A stretch of 64,000 bases of DNA from Notolepis coatsorum. Taxonomy: Eukaryota; Chordata; Actinopteri; Aulopiformes; Paralepididae. Where the stretch lies: assembly GCA_963971535.1 (NCBI GenBank), contig OZ020589.1:54379743-54443742 (forward strand). Reading direction: 5' to 3'. Positions 13,801-28,700 of this stretch are shown in pieces. The notes under the pieces were generated by a model, which saw only the letters and a program-made list of their open reading frames with translations, did not search any database and was not told the DNA's origin. Made by a program: the position numbers and the translations under genes. Each line of letters starts with the position of its first letter. The stretch's first letter is position 1.

Positions 13801-16500
13801 ATTAAGCTGTGAGACAGGGGACACAGTGTGTCATTAAGCTGTAAGACAGGGGACACAGTGTGTCATTAAGACAGGGGACACAGTGTGTCATTAAGCTGTA
13901 AGACAGGGGACACAGTGTGTCATTAAGCTGTGAGACAGGGGACACAGTGTGTCATTAAGCTGTGAGACAGGGGACACAGTGTGTCATTAAGACAGGGGAC
14001 ACAGTGTGTCATTAAGACAGGGGACACAGTGTGTCATTAAGCTGTAAGACAGGGGACACAGTGTGTCATTAAGACAGGGGACACAGTGTGTCATTAAGAC
14101 AGGGGACACAGTGTGTCATTAAGCTGTAAGACAGGGGACACAGTGTGTCATTAAGACAGGGGACACAGTGTGTCATTAAGACAGGGGACACAGTGTGTCA
14201 TTAAGCTGTGAGACAGGGGACACAGTGTGTCATTAAGCTGTGAGACAGGGGACACAGTGTGTCATTAAGCTGTGAGACAGGAGACACAGTGTGTCATTAA
14301 GACAGGGGACACAGTGTGTCATTAAGACAGGGGACACAGTGTGTCATTAAGCTGTAAGACAGGGGACACAGTGTGTCATTAAGACAGGGGACACAGTGTG
14401 TCATTAAGCTGTAAGACAGGGGACACAGTGTGTCATTAAGACAGGGGACACAGTGTGTCATTAAGCTGTAAGACAGGAGACACAGTGTGTCATTAAGACA
14501 GGGGACACAGTGTGTCATTAAGACAGGGGACACAGTGTGTCATTAAGACAGGGGACACAGTGTGTCATTAAGACAGGGGACACAGTGTGTCATTAAGACA
14601 GGGGACACAGTGTGTCATTAAGACAGGGGACACAGTGTGTCATTAAGACAGGGGACACAGTGTGTCATTAAGACAGGGGACACAGTGTGTCATTAAGCTG
14701 TGAGACAGGGGACACAGTGTGTCATTAAGCTGTAAGACAGGGGACACAGTGTGTCATTAAGACAGGGGACACAGTGTGTCATTAAGACAGGGGACACAGT
14801 GTGTCATTAAGCTGTAAGACAGGGGACACAGTGTGTCATTAAGACAGGGGACACAGTGTGTCATTAAGACAGGGGACACAGTGTGTCATTAAGACAGGGG
14901 ACACAGTGTGTCATTAAGACAGGGGACACAGTGTGTCATTAAGACAGGGGACACAGTGTGTCATTAAGCTGTGAGACAGGGGACACAGTGTGTCATTAAG
15001 CTGTGAGACAGGAGACACAGTGTGTCATTAAGACAGGAGACACAGTGTGTCATTAAGCTGTAAGACAGGGGACACAGTGTGTCATTAAGCTGTAAGACAG
15101 GGGACACAGTGTGTCATTAAGACAGGGGACACAGTGTGTCATTAAGACAGGGGACACAGTGTGTCATTAAGCTGTGAGACAGGAGACACAGTGTGTCATT
15201 AAGACAGGGGACACAGTGTGTCATTAAGCTGTGAGACAGGGGACACAGTGTGTCATTAAGACAGGGGACACAGTGTGTCATTAAGACAGGGGACACAGTG
15301 TGTCATTAAGCTGTGAGACAGGGGACACAGTGTGTCATTAAGACAGGGGACACAGTGTGTAATTAAGACAGGGGACACAGTGTGTCATTAAGCTGTGAGA
15401 CAGGGGACACAGTGTGTCATTAAGCTGTGAGACAGGGGCCACAGTGTGTCATTAAGCTGTGAGACAGGGGACACAGTGTGTCATTAAGCTGTGAGACAGG
15501 AGACACAGTGTGTCATTAAGACAGGGGACACAGTGTGTCATTAAGACAGGGGACACAGTGTCATTAAGACAGGGGACACAGTGTGTCATTAAGACAGGGG
15601 ACACAGTGTGTCATTAAGCTGTAAGACAGGGGACACAGTGTGTCATTAAGCTGTGAGACAGGGGACACAGTGTGTCATTAAGACAGGGGCCACAGTGTGT
15701 CATTAAGCTGTGAGACAGGAGACACAGTGTGTCATTAAGCTGTGAGACAGTGTGTCATTAAGACAGGGGACACAGTGTGTCATTAAGACAGGGGACACAG
15801 TGTGTCATTAAGCTGTGAGACAGGGGACACAGTGTGTCATTAAGACAGGGGACACAGTGTGTCATTAAGCTGTGAGACAGGGGACACAGTGTGTCATTAA
15901 GCTGTGAGACAGGGGACACAGTGTGTCATTAAGCTGTGAGACAGGGGACACAGTGTGTCATTAAGCTGTAAGACAGGGGACACAGTGTGTCATTAAGCTG
16001 TAAGACAGGGGACACAGTGTGTCATTAAGCTGTAAGACAGGGGACACAGTGTGTCATTAAGCTGTAAGACAGGGGACACAGTGTGTCATTAAGACAGGGG
16101 ACACAGTGTGTCATTAAGACAGGGGACACAGTGTGTCATTAAGACAGGGGACACAGTGTGTCATTAAGACAGGGGACACAGTGTGTCATTAAGACAGGGG
16201 ACACAGTGTGTCATTAAGACAGGGGACACAGTGTGTCATTAAGACAGGGGACACAGCGTGTCATTAAGCTGTAAGACAGGGGACACAGTGTGTCATTAAG
16301 CTGTAAGACAGGGGACACAGTGTGTCATTAAGACAGGGGACACAGTGTCATTAAGACAGGGGACACAGTGTGTCATTAAGACAGGGGACACAGTGTGTCA
16401 TTAAGACAGGGGACACAGTGTGTCATTAAGCTGTGAGACAGGGGACACAGTGTGTCATTAAGCTGTAAGACAGGGGACACAGTGTGTCATTAAGACAGGG
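4900..16500. repeat. higher-order duplication, about 5.8-kb period
   Basis: Within the minisatellite, rare variants recur about 5.8 kb apart. The GTAATTAAG variant at 6963 and 9539 recurs at 12785 and 15361 (5,822 bp each). A shortened unit (GAGACAGTGTGTC) at 9922 recurs at 15744 (5,822 bp). The variant at 5990 recurs at 11780 (5,790 bp, one 32-bp unit less). This indicates two tandem copies of a roughly 200-unit block. A partial internal duplication of about 3.56 kb is also visible (4919 against 8475). Confidence 0.85.
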
Positions 16501-16549
16501 GACACAGTGTGTCATTAAGACAGGGGACACAGTGTGTCATTAAGACAGG

Positions 16550-18900
16550 GGACACAGTGTCATTAAGCTGTGAGACAGGGGACACAGTGTCATTAAGCTG
16601 TAAGACAGGAGACACAGTGTGTCATTAAGCTGTAAGACAGGAGACACAGTGTGTCATTAAGCTGTGAGACAGGAGACACAGTGTGTCATTAAGCTGTGAG
16701 ACAGGGGACACAGTGTGTCATTAAGCTGTGAGACAGGGGACACAGTGTGTCATTAAGACAGGGGACACAGTGTGTCATTAAGCTGTAAGACAGGGGACAC
16801 AGTGTGTCATTAAGACAGGGGACACAGTGTGTCATTAAGACAGGGGACACAGTGTGTCATTAAGCTGTGAGACAGGGGACACAGTGTGTCATTAAGCTGT
16901 GAGACAGGGGACACAGTGTGTCATTAAGACAGGGGACACAGTGTGTCATTAAGCTGTAAGACAGGGGACACAGTGTGTCATTACGCTGTGAGACAGGGGA
17001 CACAGTGTGTCATTAAGCTGTGAGACAGGGGACACAGTGTGTCATTAAGCTGTGAGACAGGGGACACAGTGTGTCATTAAGCTGTGAGACAGGGGACACA
17101 GTGTGTCATTAAGACAGGGGACACAGTGTGTCATTAAGACAGGGGACACAGTGTGTCATTAAGCTGTGAGACAGGGGACACAGTGTGTCATTAAGCTGTA
17201 AGACAGGGGACACAGTGTGTCATTAAGCTGTGAGACAGGGGACACAGTGTGTCATTAAGCTGTAAGACAGGGGACACAGTGTGTCATTAAGACAGGGGAC
17301 ACAGTGTGTCATTAAGACAGGGGACACAGTGTGTCATTAAGCTGTAAGACAGGGGACACAGTGTGTCATTAAGCTGTGAGACAGGGGACACAGTGTGTCA
17401 TTAAGCTGTGAGACAGGGGACACAGTGTGTCATTAAGCTGTAAGACAGGGGACACAGTGTGTCATTAAGACAGGGGACACAGTGTGTCATTAAGACAGGG
17501 GACACAGTGTCATTAAGCTGTGAGACAGGGGACACAGTGTCATTAAGCTGTAAGACAGGAGACACAGTGTGTCATTAAGCTGTAAGACAGGAGACACAGT
17601 GTGTCATTAAGCTGTGAGACAGGAGACACAGTGTGTCATTAAGCTGTGAGACAGGGGACACAGTGTGTCATTAAGCTGTGAGACAGGGGACACAGTGTGT
17701 CATTAAGACAGGGGACACAGTGTGTCATTAAGCTGTAAGACAGGGGACACAGTGTGTCATTAAGACAGGGGACACAGTGTGTCATTAAGACAGGGGACAC
17801 AGTGTGTCATTAAGCTGTGAGACAGGGGACACAGTGTGTCATTAAGCTGTGAGACAGGGGACACGGTGTGTCATTAAGACAGGGGACACAGTGTGTCATT
17901 AAGCTGTAAGACAGGGGACACAGTGTGTCATTACGCTGTGAGACAGGGGACACAGTGTGTCATTAAGCTGTGAGACAGGGGACACAGTGTGTCATTAAGC
18001 TGTGAGACAGGGGACACAGTGTGTCATTAAGCTGTGAGACAGGGGACACAGTGTGTCATTAAGACAGGGGACACAGTGTGTCATTAAGACAGGGGACACA
18101 GTGTGTCATTAAGCTGTGAGACAGGGGACACAGTGTGTCATTAAGCTGTAAGACAGGGGACACAGTGTGTCATTAAGCTGTGAGACAGGGGACACAGTGT
18201 GTCATTAAGCTGTAAGACAGGGGACACAGTGTGTCATTAAGACAGGGGACACAGTGTGTCATTAAGACAGGGGACACAGTGTGTCATTAAGCTGTAAGAC
18301 AGGGGACACAGTGTGTCATTAAGCTGTGAGACAGGGGACACAGTGTGTCATTAAGCTGTAAGACAGGGGACACAGTGTGTCATTAAGCTGTAAGACAGGG
18401 GACACAGTGTGTCATTAAGACAGGGGACACAGTGTGTCATTAAGACAGGGGACACAGTGTGTCATTAAGACAGGGGACACAGTGTGTCATTAAGACAGGG
18501 GACACAGTGTGTCATTAAGACAGGGGACACAGTGTGTCATTAAGACAGGGGACACAGCGTGTCATTAAGCTGTAAGACAGGGGACACAGTGTGTCATTAA
18601 GCTGTAAGACAGGGGACACAGTGTGTCATTAAGACAGGGGACACAGTGTCATTAAGACAGGGGACACAGTGTGTCATTAAGACAGGGGACACAGTGTGTC
18701 ATTAAGACAGGGGACACAGTGTGTCATTAAGCTGTGAGACAGGGGACACAGTGTGTCATTAAGCTGTAAGACAGGGGACACAGTGTGTCATTAAGACAGG
18801 GGACACAGTGTGTCATTAAGACAGGGGACACAGTGTGTCATTAAGACAGGGGACACAGTGTCATTAAGCTGTGAGACAGGGGACACAGTGTCATTAAGCT
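16550..18900. repeat. 950-bp higher-order repeat in the minisatellite
   Basis: The variant ATTACGCTG at 16979 recurs at 17929, and a pair of shortened units (GACACAGTGTCATT) near 16561 recurs at 17511; both distances are 950 bp. Related pairs of shortened units near 18862 and 23706 show that the same ancestral segment was copied again further along. Confidence 0.75.
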
Positions 18901-21900
18901 GTAAGACAGGAGACACAGTGTGTCATTAAGCTGTAAGACAGGAGACACAGTGTGTCATTAAGCTGTGAGACAGGGGACACAGTGTGTCATTAAGACAGGG
19001 GACACAGTGTGTCATTAAGCTGTAAGACAGGGGACACAGTGTGTCATTACGCTGTGAGACAGGGGACACAGTGTGTCATTAAGCTGTGAGACAGGGGACA
19101 CAGTGTGTCATTAAGCTGTGAGACAGGGGACACAGTGTGTCATTAAGCTGTGAGACAGGGGACACAGTGTGTCATTAAGACAGGGGACACAGTGTGTCAT
19201 TAAGACAGGGGACACAGTGTGTCATTAAGCTGTGAGACAGGGGACACAGTGTGTCATTAAGCTGTAAGACAGGGGACACAGTGTGTCATTAAGACAGGGG
19301 ACACAGTGTGTCATTAAGCTGTAAGACAGGGGACACAGTGTGTCATTAAGACAGGGGACACAGTGTGTCATTAAGACAGGGGACACAGTGTGTCATTAAG
19401 CTGTAAGACAGGGGACACAGTGTGTCATTAAGCTGTGAGACAGGGGACACAGTGTGTCATTAAGCTGTGAGACAGGGGACACAGTGTGTCATTAAGCTGT
19501 AAGACAGGGGACACAGTGTGTCATTAAGACAGGGGACACAGTGTGTCATTAAGACAGGGGACACAGTGTGTCATTAAGACAGGGGACACAGTGTGTCATT
19601 AAGACAGGGGACACAGTGTGTCATTAAGACAGGGGACACAGTGTGTCATTAAGACAGGGGACACAGTGTGTCATTAAGCTGTAAGACAGGGGACACAGTG
19701 TGTCATTAAGACAGGGGACACAGTGTGTCATTAAGCTGTGAGACAGGGGACACAGTGTGTCATTAAGCTGTAAGACAGGGGACACAGTGTGTCATTAAGC
19801 TGTAAGACAGGGGACACAGTGTGTCATTAAGCTGTAAGACAGGGGACACAGTGTGTCATTAAGACAGGGGACACAGTGTGTCATTAAGCTGTGAGACAGG
19901 GGACACAGTGTGTCATTAAGCTGTGAGACAGGGGACACAGTGTGTCATTAAGACAGGGGACACAGTGTGTCATTAAGCTGTAAGACAGGGGACACAGTGT
20001 GTCATTAAGCTGTGAGACAGGGGACACAGTGTGTCATTAAGACAGGGGACACAGTGTGTCATTAAGACAGGGGACACAGTGTGTCATTAAGACAGGGGAC
20101 ACAGTGTGTCATTAAGCTGTGAGACAGGGGACACAGTGTGTCATTAAGCTGTGAGACAGGAGACACAGTGTGTCATTAAAACAGGGGCCACAGTGTGTCA
20201 TTAAGCTGTGAGACAGGGGACACAGTGTGTCATTAAGCTGTAAGACAGGGGACACAGTGTGTCATTAAGCTGTGAGACAGGGGACACAGTGTGTCATTAA
20301 GCTGTGAGACAGGGGACACAGTGTGTCATTAAGCTGTGAGACAGGGGACACAGTGTGTCATTAAGCTGTGAGACAGGGGACACAGTGTGTCATTAAGACA
20401 GGGGACACAGTGTGTCATTAAGACAGGGGACACAGTGTGTCATTAAGACAGGGGACACAGTGTGTCATTAAGACAGGGGACACAGTGTGTCATTAAGACA
20501 GGGGACACAGTGTGTCATTAAGACAGGGGACACAGTGTGTCATTAAGCTGTGAGACAGGGGACACAGTGTGTCATTAAGACAGGGGACACAGTGTGTCAT
20601 TAAGCTGTGAGACAGGAGACACAGTGTGTCATTAAGCTGTGAGACAGGGGACACAGTGTGTCATTAAGCTGTGAGACAGGGGACACAGTGTGTCATTAAG
20701 CTGTGGGACAGGGGACACAGTGTGTCATTAAGCTGTGAGACAGGGGACACAGTGTGTCATTAAGCTGTAAGACAGGGGACACAGTGTGTCATTAAGACAG
20801 GGGACACAGTGTGTCATTAAGCTGTAAGACAGGGGACACAGTGTGTCATTAAGACAGGGGACACAGTGTATCATTAAGACAGGGGACACAGTGTGTCATT
20901 AAGACAGGGGACACAGTGTGTCATTAAGACAGGGGACACAGTGTGTCATTAAGACAGGGGGCACAGTGTGTCATTAAGACAGGGGACACAGTGTGTCATT
21001 AAGACAGGGGACACAGTGTGTCATTAAGACAGGGGACACAGTGTGTCATTAAGCTGTAAGACAGGGGACACAGTGTGTCATTAAGCTGTGAGACAGGGGA
21101 CACAGTGTGTCATTAAGCTGTGAGACAGGGGACACAGTGTGTCATTAAGCTGTGAGACAGGGGACACAGTGTGTCATTAAGCTGTGAGACAGGGGACACA
21201 GTGTGTCATTAGGACAGGGGACACAGTGTGTCATTAAGACAGGGGACACAGTGTGTCATTAAGACAGGGGACACAGTGTGTCATTAAGACAGGGGACACA
21301 GTGCGTCATTAAGCTGTGAGACAGGGGACACAGTGTGTCATTAAGACAGGGGACACAGTGTGTCATTAAGACAGGGGACACAGTGTGTCATTAAGCTGTG
21401 AGACAGGGGACACAGTGTGTCATTACGCTGTGAGACAGGGGACACAGTGTGTCATTAAGCTGTAAGACAGGGGACACAGTGTGTCATTAAGCTGTGAGAC
21501 AGGGGACACAGTGTGTCATTAAGACAGGAGACACAGTGTGTCATTAAGACAGGGGACACAGTGTGTCATTAAGACAGGGGACACAGTGTGTCATTAAGCT
21601 GTGAGACAGGGGACACAGTGTGTCATTAAGACAGGGGACACAGTGTGTCATTAAGACAGGGGACACAGTGTGTCATTAAGCTGTGAGACAGGGGACACAG
21701 TGTGTCATTAAGCTGTAAGACAGGGAACACAGTGTGTCATTAAGCTGTGAGACAGGGGACACAGTGTGTCATTAAGCTGTAAGACAGGGGACACAGTGTG
21801 TCATTAAGACAGGGGACACAGTGTGTCATTAAGACAGGGGACACAGTGTGTCATTAAGCTGTAAGACAGGGGACACAGTGTGTCATTAAGCTGTGAGACA

Positions 21901-24900
21901 GGGGACACAGTGTGTCATTAAGCTGTGAGACAGGGGACACAGTGTGTCATTAAGCTGTAAGACAGGGGACACAGTGTGTCATTAAGACAGGGGACACAGT
22001 GTGTCATTAAGACAGGGGACACAGTGTGTCATTAAGACAGGGGACACAGTGTGTCATTAAGACAGGGGACACAGTGTGTCATTAAGACAGGGGACACAGT
22101 GTGTCATTAAGACAGGGGACACAGTGTGTCATTAAGCTGTAAGACAGGGGACACAGTGTGTCATTAAGACAGGGGACACAGTGTGTCATTAAGCTGTGAG
22201 ACAGGGGACACAGTGTGTCATTAAGCTGTAAGACAGGGGACACAGTGTGTCATTAAGCTGTAAGACAGGGGACACAGTGTGTCATTAAGCTGTAAGACAG
22301 GGGACACAGTGTGTCATTAAGACAGGGGACACAGTGTGTCATTAAGCTGTGAGACAGGGGACACAGTGTGTCATTAAGCTGTGAGACAGGGGACACAGTG
22401 TGTCATTAAGACAGGGGACACAGTGTGTCATTAAGCTGTAAGACAGGGGACACAGTGTGTCATTAAGCTGTGAGACAGGGGACACAGTGTGTCATTAAGA
22501 CAGGGGACACAGTGTGTCATTAAGACAGGGGACACAGTGTGTCATTAAGACAGGGGACACAGTGTGTCATTAAGCTGTGAGACAGGGGACACAGTGTGTC
22601 ATTAAGCTGTGAGACAGGAGACACAGTGTGTCATTAAAACAGGGGCCACAGTGTGTCATTAAGCTGTGAGACAGGGGACACAGTGTGTCATTAAGCTGTA
22701 AGACAGGGGACACAGTGTGTCATTAAGCTGTGAGACAGGGGACACAGTGTGTCATTAAGCTGTGAGACAGGGGACACAGTGTGTCATTAAGCTGTGAGAC
22801 AGGGGACACAGTGTGTCATTAAGCTGTGAGACAGGGGACACAGTGTGTCATTAAGACAGGGGACACAGTGTGTCATTAAGACAGGGGACACAGTGTGTCA
22901 TTAAGACAGGGGACACAGTGTGTCATTAAGCTGTGAGACAGGGGACACAGTGTGTCATTAAGACAGGGGACACAGTGTGTCATTAAGCTGTGAGACAGGA
23001 GACACAGTGTGTCATTAAGCTGTGAGACAGGGGACACAGTGTGTCATTAAGCTGTGAGACAGGGGACACAGTGTGTCATTAAGCTGTGAGACAGGGGACA
23101 CAGTGTGTCATTAAGCTGTGAGATAGGGGACACAGTGTGTCATTAAGCTGTAAGACAGGGGACACAGTGTGTCATTAAGACAGGGGACACAGTGTGTCAT
23201 TAAGCTGTAAGACAGGGGACACAGTGTGTCATTAAGACAGGGGACACAGTGTGTCATTAAGACAGGGGACACAGTGTGTCATTAAGACAGGGGACACAGT
23301 GTGTCATTAAGACAGGGGGCACAGTGTGTCATTAAGACAGGGGACACAGTGTGTCATTAAGACAGGGGGCACAGTGTGTCATTAAGACAGGGGACACAGT
23401 GTGTCATTAAGACAGGGGACACAGTGTGTCATTAAGACAGGGGACACAGTGTGTCATTAAGCTGTAAGACAGGGGACACAGTGTGTCATTAAGCTGTGAG
23501 ACAGGGGACACAGTGTGTCATTAAGCTGTGAGACAGGGGACACAGTGTGTCATTAAGCTGTGAGACAGGGGACACAGTGTGTCATTAGGACAGGGGACAC
23601 AGTGTGTCATTAAGACAGGGGACACAGTGTGTCATTAAGACAGGGGACACAGTGTGTCATTAAGACAGGGGACACAGTGTGTCATTAAGACAGGGGACAC
23701 AGTGTCATTAAGCTGTGAGACAGGGGACACAGTGTCATTAAGCTGTAAGACAGGAGACACAGTGTGTCATTAAGCTGTAAGACAGGAGACACAGTGTGTC
23801 ATTAAGCTGTGAGACAGGGGACACAGTGTGTCATTAAGACAGGGGACACAGTGTGTCATTAAGCTGTAAGACAGGGGACACAGTGTGTCATTACGCTGTG
23901 AGACAGGGGACACAGTGTGTCATTAAGCTGTGAGACAGGGGACACAGTGTGTCATTAAGCTGTGAGACAGGGGACACAGTGTGTCATTAAGCTGTGAGAC
24001 AGGGGACACAGTGTGTCATTAAGACAGGGGACACAGTGTGTCATTAAGACAGGGGACACAGTGTGTCATTAAGCTGTGAGACAGGGGACACAGTGTGTCA
24101 TTAAGCTGTAAGACAGGGGACACAGTGTGTCATTAAGCTGTGAGACAGGGGACACAGTGTGTCATTAAGCTGTAAGACAGGGGACACAGTGTGTCATTAA
24201 GACAGGGGACACAGTGTGTCATTAAGACAGGGGACACAGTGTGTCATTAAGCTGTAAGACAGGGGACACAGTGTGTCATTAAGCTGTGAGACAGGGGACA
24301 CAGTGTGTCATTAAGCTGTGAGACAGGGGACACAGTGTGTCATTAAGCTGTAAGACAGGGGACACAGTGTGTCATTAAGACAGGGGACACAGTGTGTCAT
24401 TAAGACAGGGGACACAGTGTGTCATTAAGACAGGGGACACAGTGTGTCATTAAGACAGGGGACACAGTGTGTCATTAAGACAGGGGACACAGTGTGTCAT
24501 TAAGACAGGGGACACAGTGTGTCATTAAGCTGTAAGACAGGGGACACAGTGTGTCATTAAGACAGGGGACACAGTGTGTCATTAAGCTGTGAGACAGGGG
24601 ACACAGTGTGTCATTAAGCTGTAAGACAGGGGACACAGTGTGTCATTAAGCTGTAAGACAGGGGACACAGTGTGTCATTAAGCTGTAAGACAGGGGACAC
24701 AGTGTGTCATTAAGACAGGGGACACAGTGTGTCATTAAGCTGTGAGACAGGGGACACAGTGTGTCATTAAGCTGTGAGACAGGGGACACAGTGTGTCATT
24801 AAGACAGGGGACACAGTGTGTCATTAAGCTGTAAGACAGGGGACACAGTGTGTCATTAAGCTGTGAGACAGGGGACACAGTGTGTCATTAAGACAGGGGA

Positions 24901-27900
24901 CACAGTGTGTCATTAAGACAGGGGACACAGTGTGTCATTAAGACAGGGGACACAGTGTGTCATTAAGCTGTGAGACAGGGGACACAGTGTGTCATTAAGC
25001 TGTGAGACAGGAGACACAGTGTGTCATTAAAACAGGGGCCACAGTGTGTCATTAAGCTGTGAGACAGGGGACACAGTGTGTCATTAAGCTGTAAGACAGG
25101 GGACACAGTGTGTCATTAAGCTGTGAGACAGGGGACACAGTGTGTCATTAAGCTGTGAGACAGGGGACACAGTGTGTCATTAAGCTGTGAGACAGGGGAC
25201 ACAGTGTGTCATTAAGCTGTGAGACAGGGGACACAGTGTGTCATTAAGACAGGGGACACAGTGTGTCATTAAGACAGGGGACACAGTGTGTCATTAAGAC
25301 AGGGGACACAGTGTGTCATTAAGACAGGGGACACAGTGTGTCATTAAGACAGGGGACACAGTGTGTCATTAAGACAGGGGACACAGTGTGTCATTAAGCT
25401 GTGAGACAGGGGACACAGTGTGTCATTAAGACAGGGGACACAGTGTGTCATTAAGCTGTGAGACAGGAGACACAGTGTGTCATTAAGCTGTGAGACAGGG
25501 GACACAGTGTGTCATTAAGCTGTGAGACAGGGGACACAGTGTGTCATTAAGCTGTGGGACAGGGGACACAGTGTGTCATTAAGCTGTGAGACAGGGGACA
25601 CAGTGTGTCATTAAGCTGTAAGACAGGGGACACAGTGTGTCATTAAGACAGGGGACACAGTGTGTCATTAAGCTGTAAGACAGGGGACACAGTGTGTCAT
25701 TAAGACAGGGGACACAGTGTATCATTAAGACAGGGGACACAGTGTGTCATTAAGACAGGGGACACAGTGTGTCATTAAGACAGGGGACACAGTGTGTCAT
25801 TAAGACAGGGGGCACAGTGTGTCATTAAGACAGGGGACACAGTGTGTCATTAAGACAGGGGACACAGTGTGTCATTAAGACAGGGGACACAGTGTGTCAT
25901 TAAGCTGTAAGACAGGGGACACAGTGTGTCATTAAGCTGTGAGACAGGGGACACAGTGTGTCATTAAGCTGTGAGACAGGGGACACAGTGTGTCATTAAG
26001 CTGTGAGACAGGGGACACAGTGTGTCATTAAGCTGTGAGACAGGGGACACAGTGTGTCATTAGGACAGGGGACACAGTGTGTCATTAAGACAGGGGACAC
26101 AGTGTGTCATTAAGACAGGGGACACAGTGTGTCATTAAGACAGGGGACACAGTGCGTCATTAAGCTGTGAGACAGGGGACACAGTGTGTCATTAAGACAG
26201 GGGACACAGTGTGTCATTAAGACAGGGGACACAGTGTGTCATTAAGCTGTGAGACAGGGGACACAGTGTGTCATTACGCTGTGAGACAGGGGACACAGTG
26301 TGTCATTAAGCTGTAAGACAGGGGACACAGTGTGTCATTAAGCTGTGAGACAGGGGACACAGTGTGTCATTAAGACAGGAGACACAGTGTGTCATTAAGA
26401 CAGGGGACACAGTGTGTCATTAAGACAGGGGACACAGTGTGTCATTAAGCTGTGAGACAGGGGACACAGTGTGTCATTAAGACAGGGGACACAGTGTGTC
26501 ATTAAGACAGGGGACACAGTGTGTCATTAAGCTGTGAGACAGGGGACACAGTGTGTCATTAAGCTGTAAGACAGGGAACACAGTGTGTCATTAAGCTGTG
26601 AGACAGGGGACACAGTGTGTCATTAAGCTGTAAGACAGGGGACACAGTGTGTCATTAAGACAGGGGACACAGTGTGTCATTAAGACAGGGGACACAGTGT
26701 GTCATTAAGCTGTAAGACAGGGGACACAGTGTGTCATTAAGCTGTGAGACAGGGGACACAGTGTGTCATTAAGCTGTGAGACAGGGGACACAGTGTGTCA
26801 TTAAGCTGTAAGACAGGGGACACAGTGTGTCATTAAGACAGGGGACACAGTGTGTCATTAAGACAGGGGACACAGTGTGTCATTAAGACAGGGGACACAG
26901 TGTGTCATTAAGACAGGGGACACAGTGTGTCATTAAGACAGGGGACACAGTGTGTCATTAAGACAGGGGACACAGTGTGTCATTAAGCTGTAAGACAGGG
27001 GACACAGTGTGTCATTAAGACAGGGGACACAGTGTGTCATTAAGCTGTGAGACAGGGGACACAGTGTGTCATTAAGCTGTAAGACAGGGGACACAGTGTG
27101 TCATTAAGCTGTAAGACAGGGGACACAGTGTGTCATTAAGCTGTAAGACAGGGGACACAGTGTGTCATTAAGACAGGGGACACAGTGTGTCATTAAGCTG
27201 TGAGACAGGGGACACAGTGTGTCATTAAGCTGTGAGACAGGGGACACAGTGTGTCATTAAGACAGGGGACACAGTGTGTCATTAAGCTGTAAGACAGGGG
27301 ACACAGTGTGTCATTAAGCTGTGAGACAGGGGACACAGTGTGTCATTAAGACAGGGGACACAGTGTGTCATTAAGACAGGGGACACAGTGTGTCATTAAG
27401 ACAGGGGACACAGTGTGTCATTAAGCTGTGAGACAGGGGACACAGTGTGTCATTAAGCTGTGAGACAGGAGACACAGTGTGTCATTAAAACAGGGGCCAC
27501 AGTGTGTCATTAAGCTGTGAGACAGGGGACACAGTGTGTCATTAAGCTGTAAGACAGGGGACACAGTGTGTCATTAAGCTGTGAGACAGGGGACACAGTG
27601 TGTCATTAAGCTGTGAGACAGGGGACACAGTGTGTCATTAAGCTGTGAGACAGGGGACACAGTGTGTCATTAAGCTGTGAGACAGGGGACACAGTGTGTC
27701 ATTAAGACAGGGGACACAGTGTGTCATTAAGACAGGGGACACAGTGTGTCATTAAGACAGGGGACACAGTGTGTCATTAAGCTGTGAGACAGGGGACACA
27801 GTGTGTCATTAAGACAGGGGACACAGTGTGTCATTAAGCTGTGAGACAGGAGACACAGTGTGTCATTAAGCTGTGAGACAGGGGACACAGTGTGTCATTA

Positions 27901-28700
27901 AGCTGTGAGACAGGGGACACAGTGTGTCATTAAGCTGTGAGACAGGGGACACAGTGTGTCATTAAGCTGTGAGATAGGGGACACAGTGTGTCATTAAGCT
28001 GTAAGACAGGGGACACAGTGTGTCATTAAGACAGGGGACACAGTGTGTCATTAAGCTGTAAGACAGGGGACACAGTGTGTCATTAAGACAGGGGACACAG
28101 TGTGTCATTAAGACAGGGGACACAGTGTGTCATTAAGACAGGGGACACAGTGTGTCATTAAGACAGGGGGCACAGTGTGTCATTAAGACAGGGGACACAG
28201 TGTGTCATTAAGACAGGGGGCACAGTGTGTCATTAAGACAGGGGACACAGTGTGTCATTAAGACAGGGGACACAGTGTGTCATTAAGACAGGGGACACAG
28301 TGTGTCATTAAGCTGTAAGACAGGGGACACAGTGTGTCATTAAGCTGTGAGACAGGGGACACAGTGTGTCATTAAGCTGTGAGACAGGGGACACAGTGTG
28401 TCATTAAGCTGTGAGACAGGGGACACAGTGTGTCATTAGGACAGGGGACACAGTGTGTCATTAAGACAGGGGACACAGTGTGTCATTAAGACAGGGGACA
28501 CAGTGTGTCATTAAGACAGGGGACACAGTGTGTCATTAAGACAGGGGACACAGTGTGTCATTAAGACAGGGGACACAGTGCGTCATTAAGCTGTGAGACA
28601 GGGGACACAGTGTGTCATTAAGACAGGGGACACAGTGTGTCATTAAGACAGGGGACACAGTGTGTCATTAAGCTGTGAGACAGGGGACACAGTGTGTCAT
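18900..28700. repeat. 4,851-bp higher-order repeat with about 2.4-kb sub-blocks
   Basis: The variant ATTAAAACAGGGGCC at 20174 and 22632 recurs at 25025 and 27483 (4,851 bp each). ATTAGGACAGG at 23583 recurs at 28434 (4,851 bp), and ATTACGCTG at 21421 recurs at 26272 (4,851 bp). Markers alternate at about 2.4 kb inside the block, so an older 2.4-kb duplication was itself doubled. Confidence 0.85.
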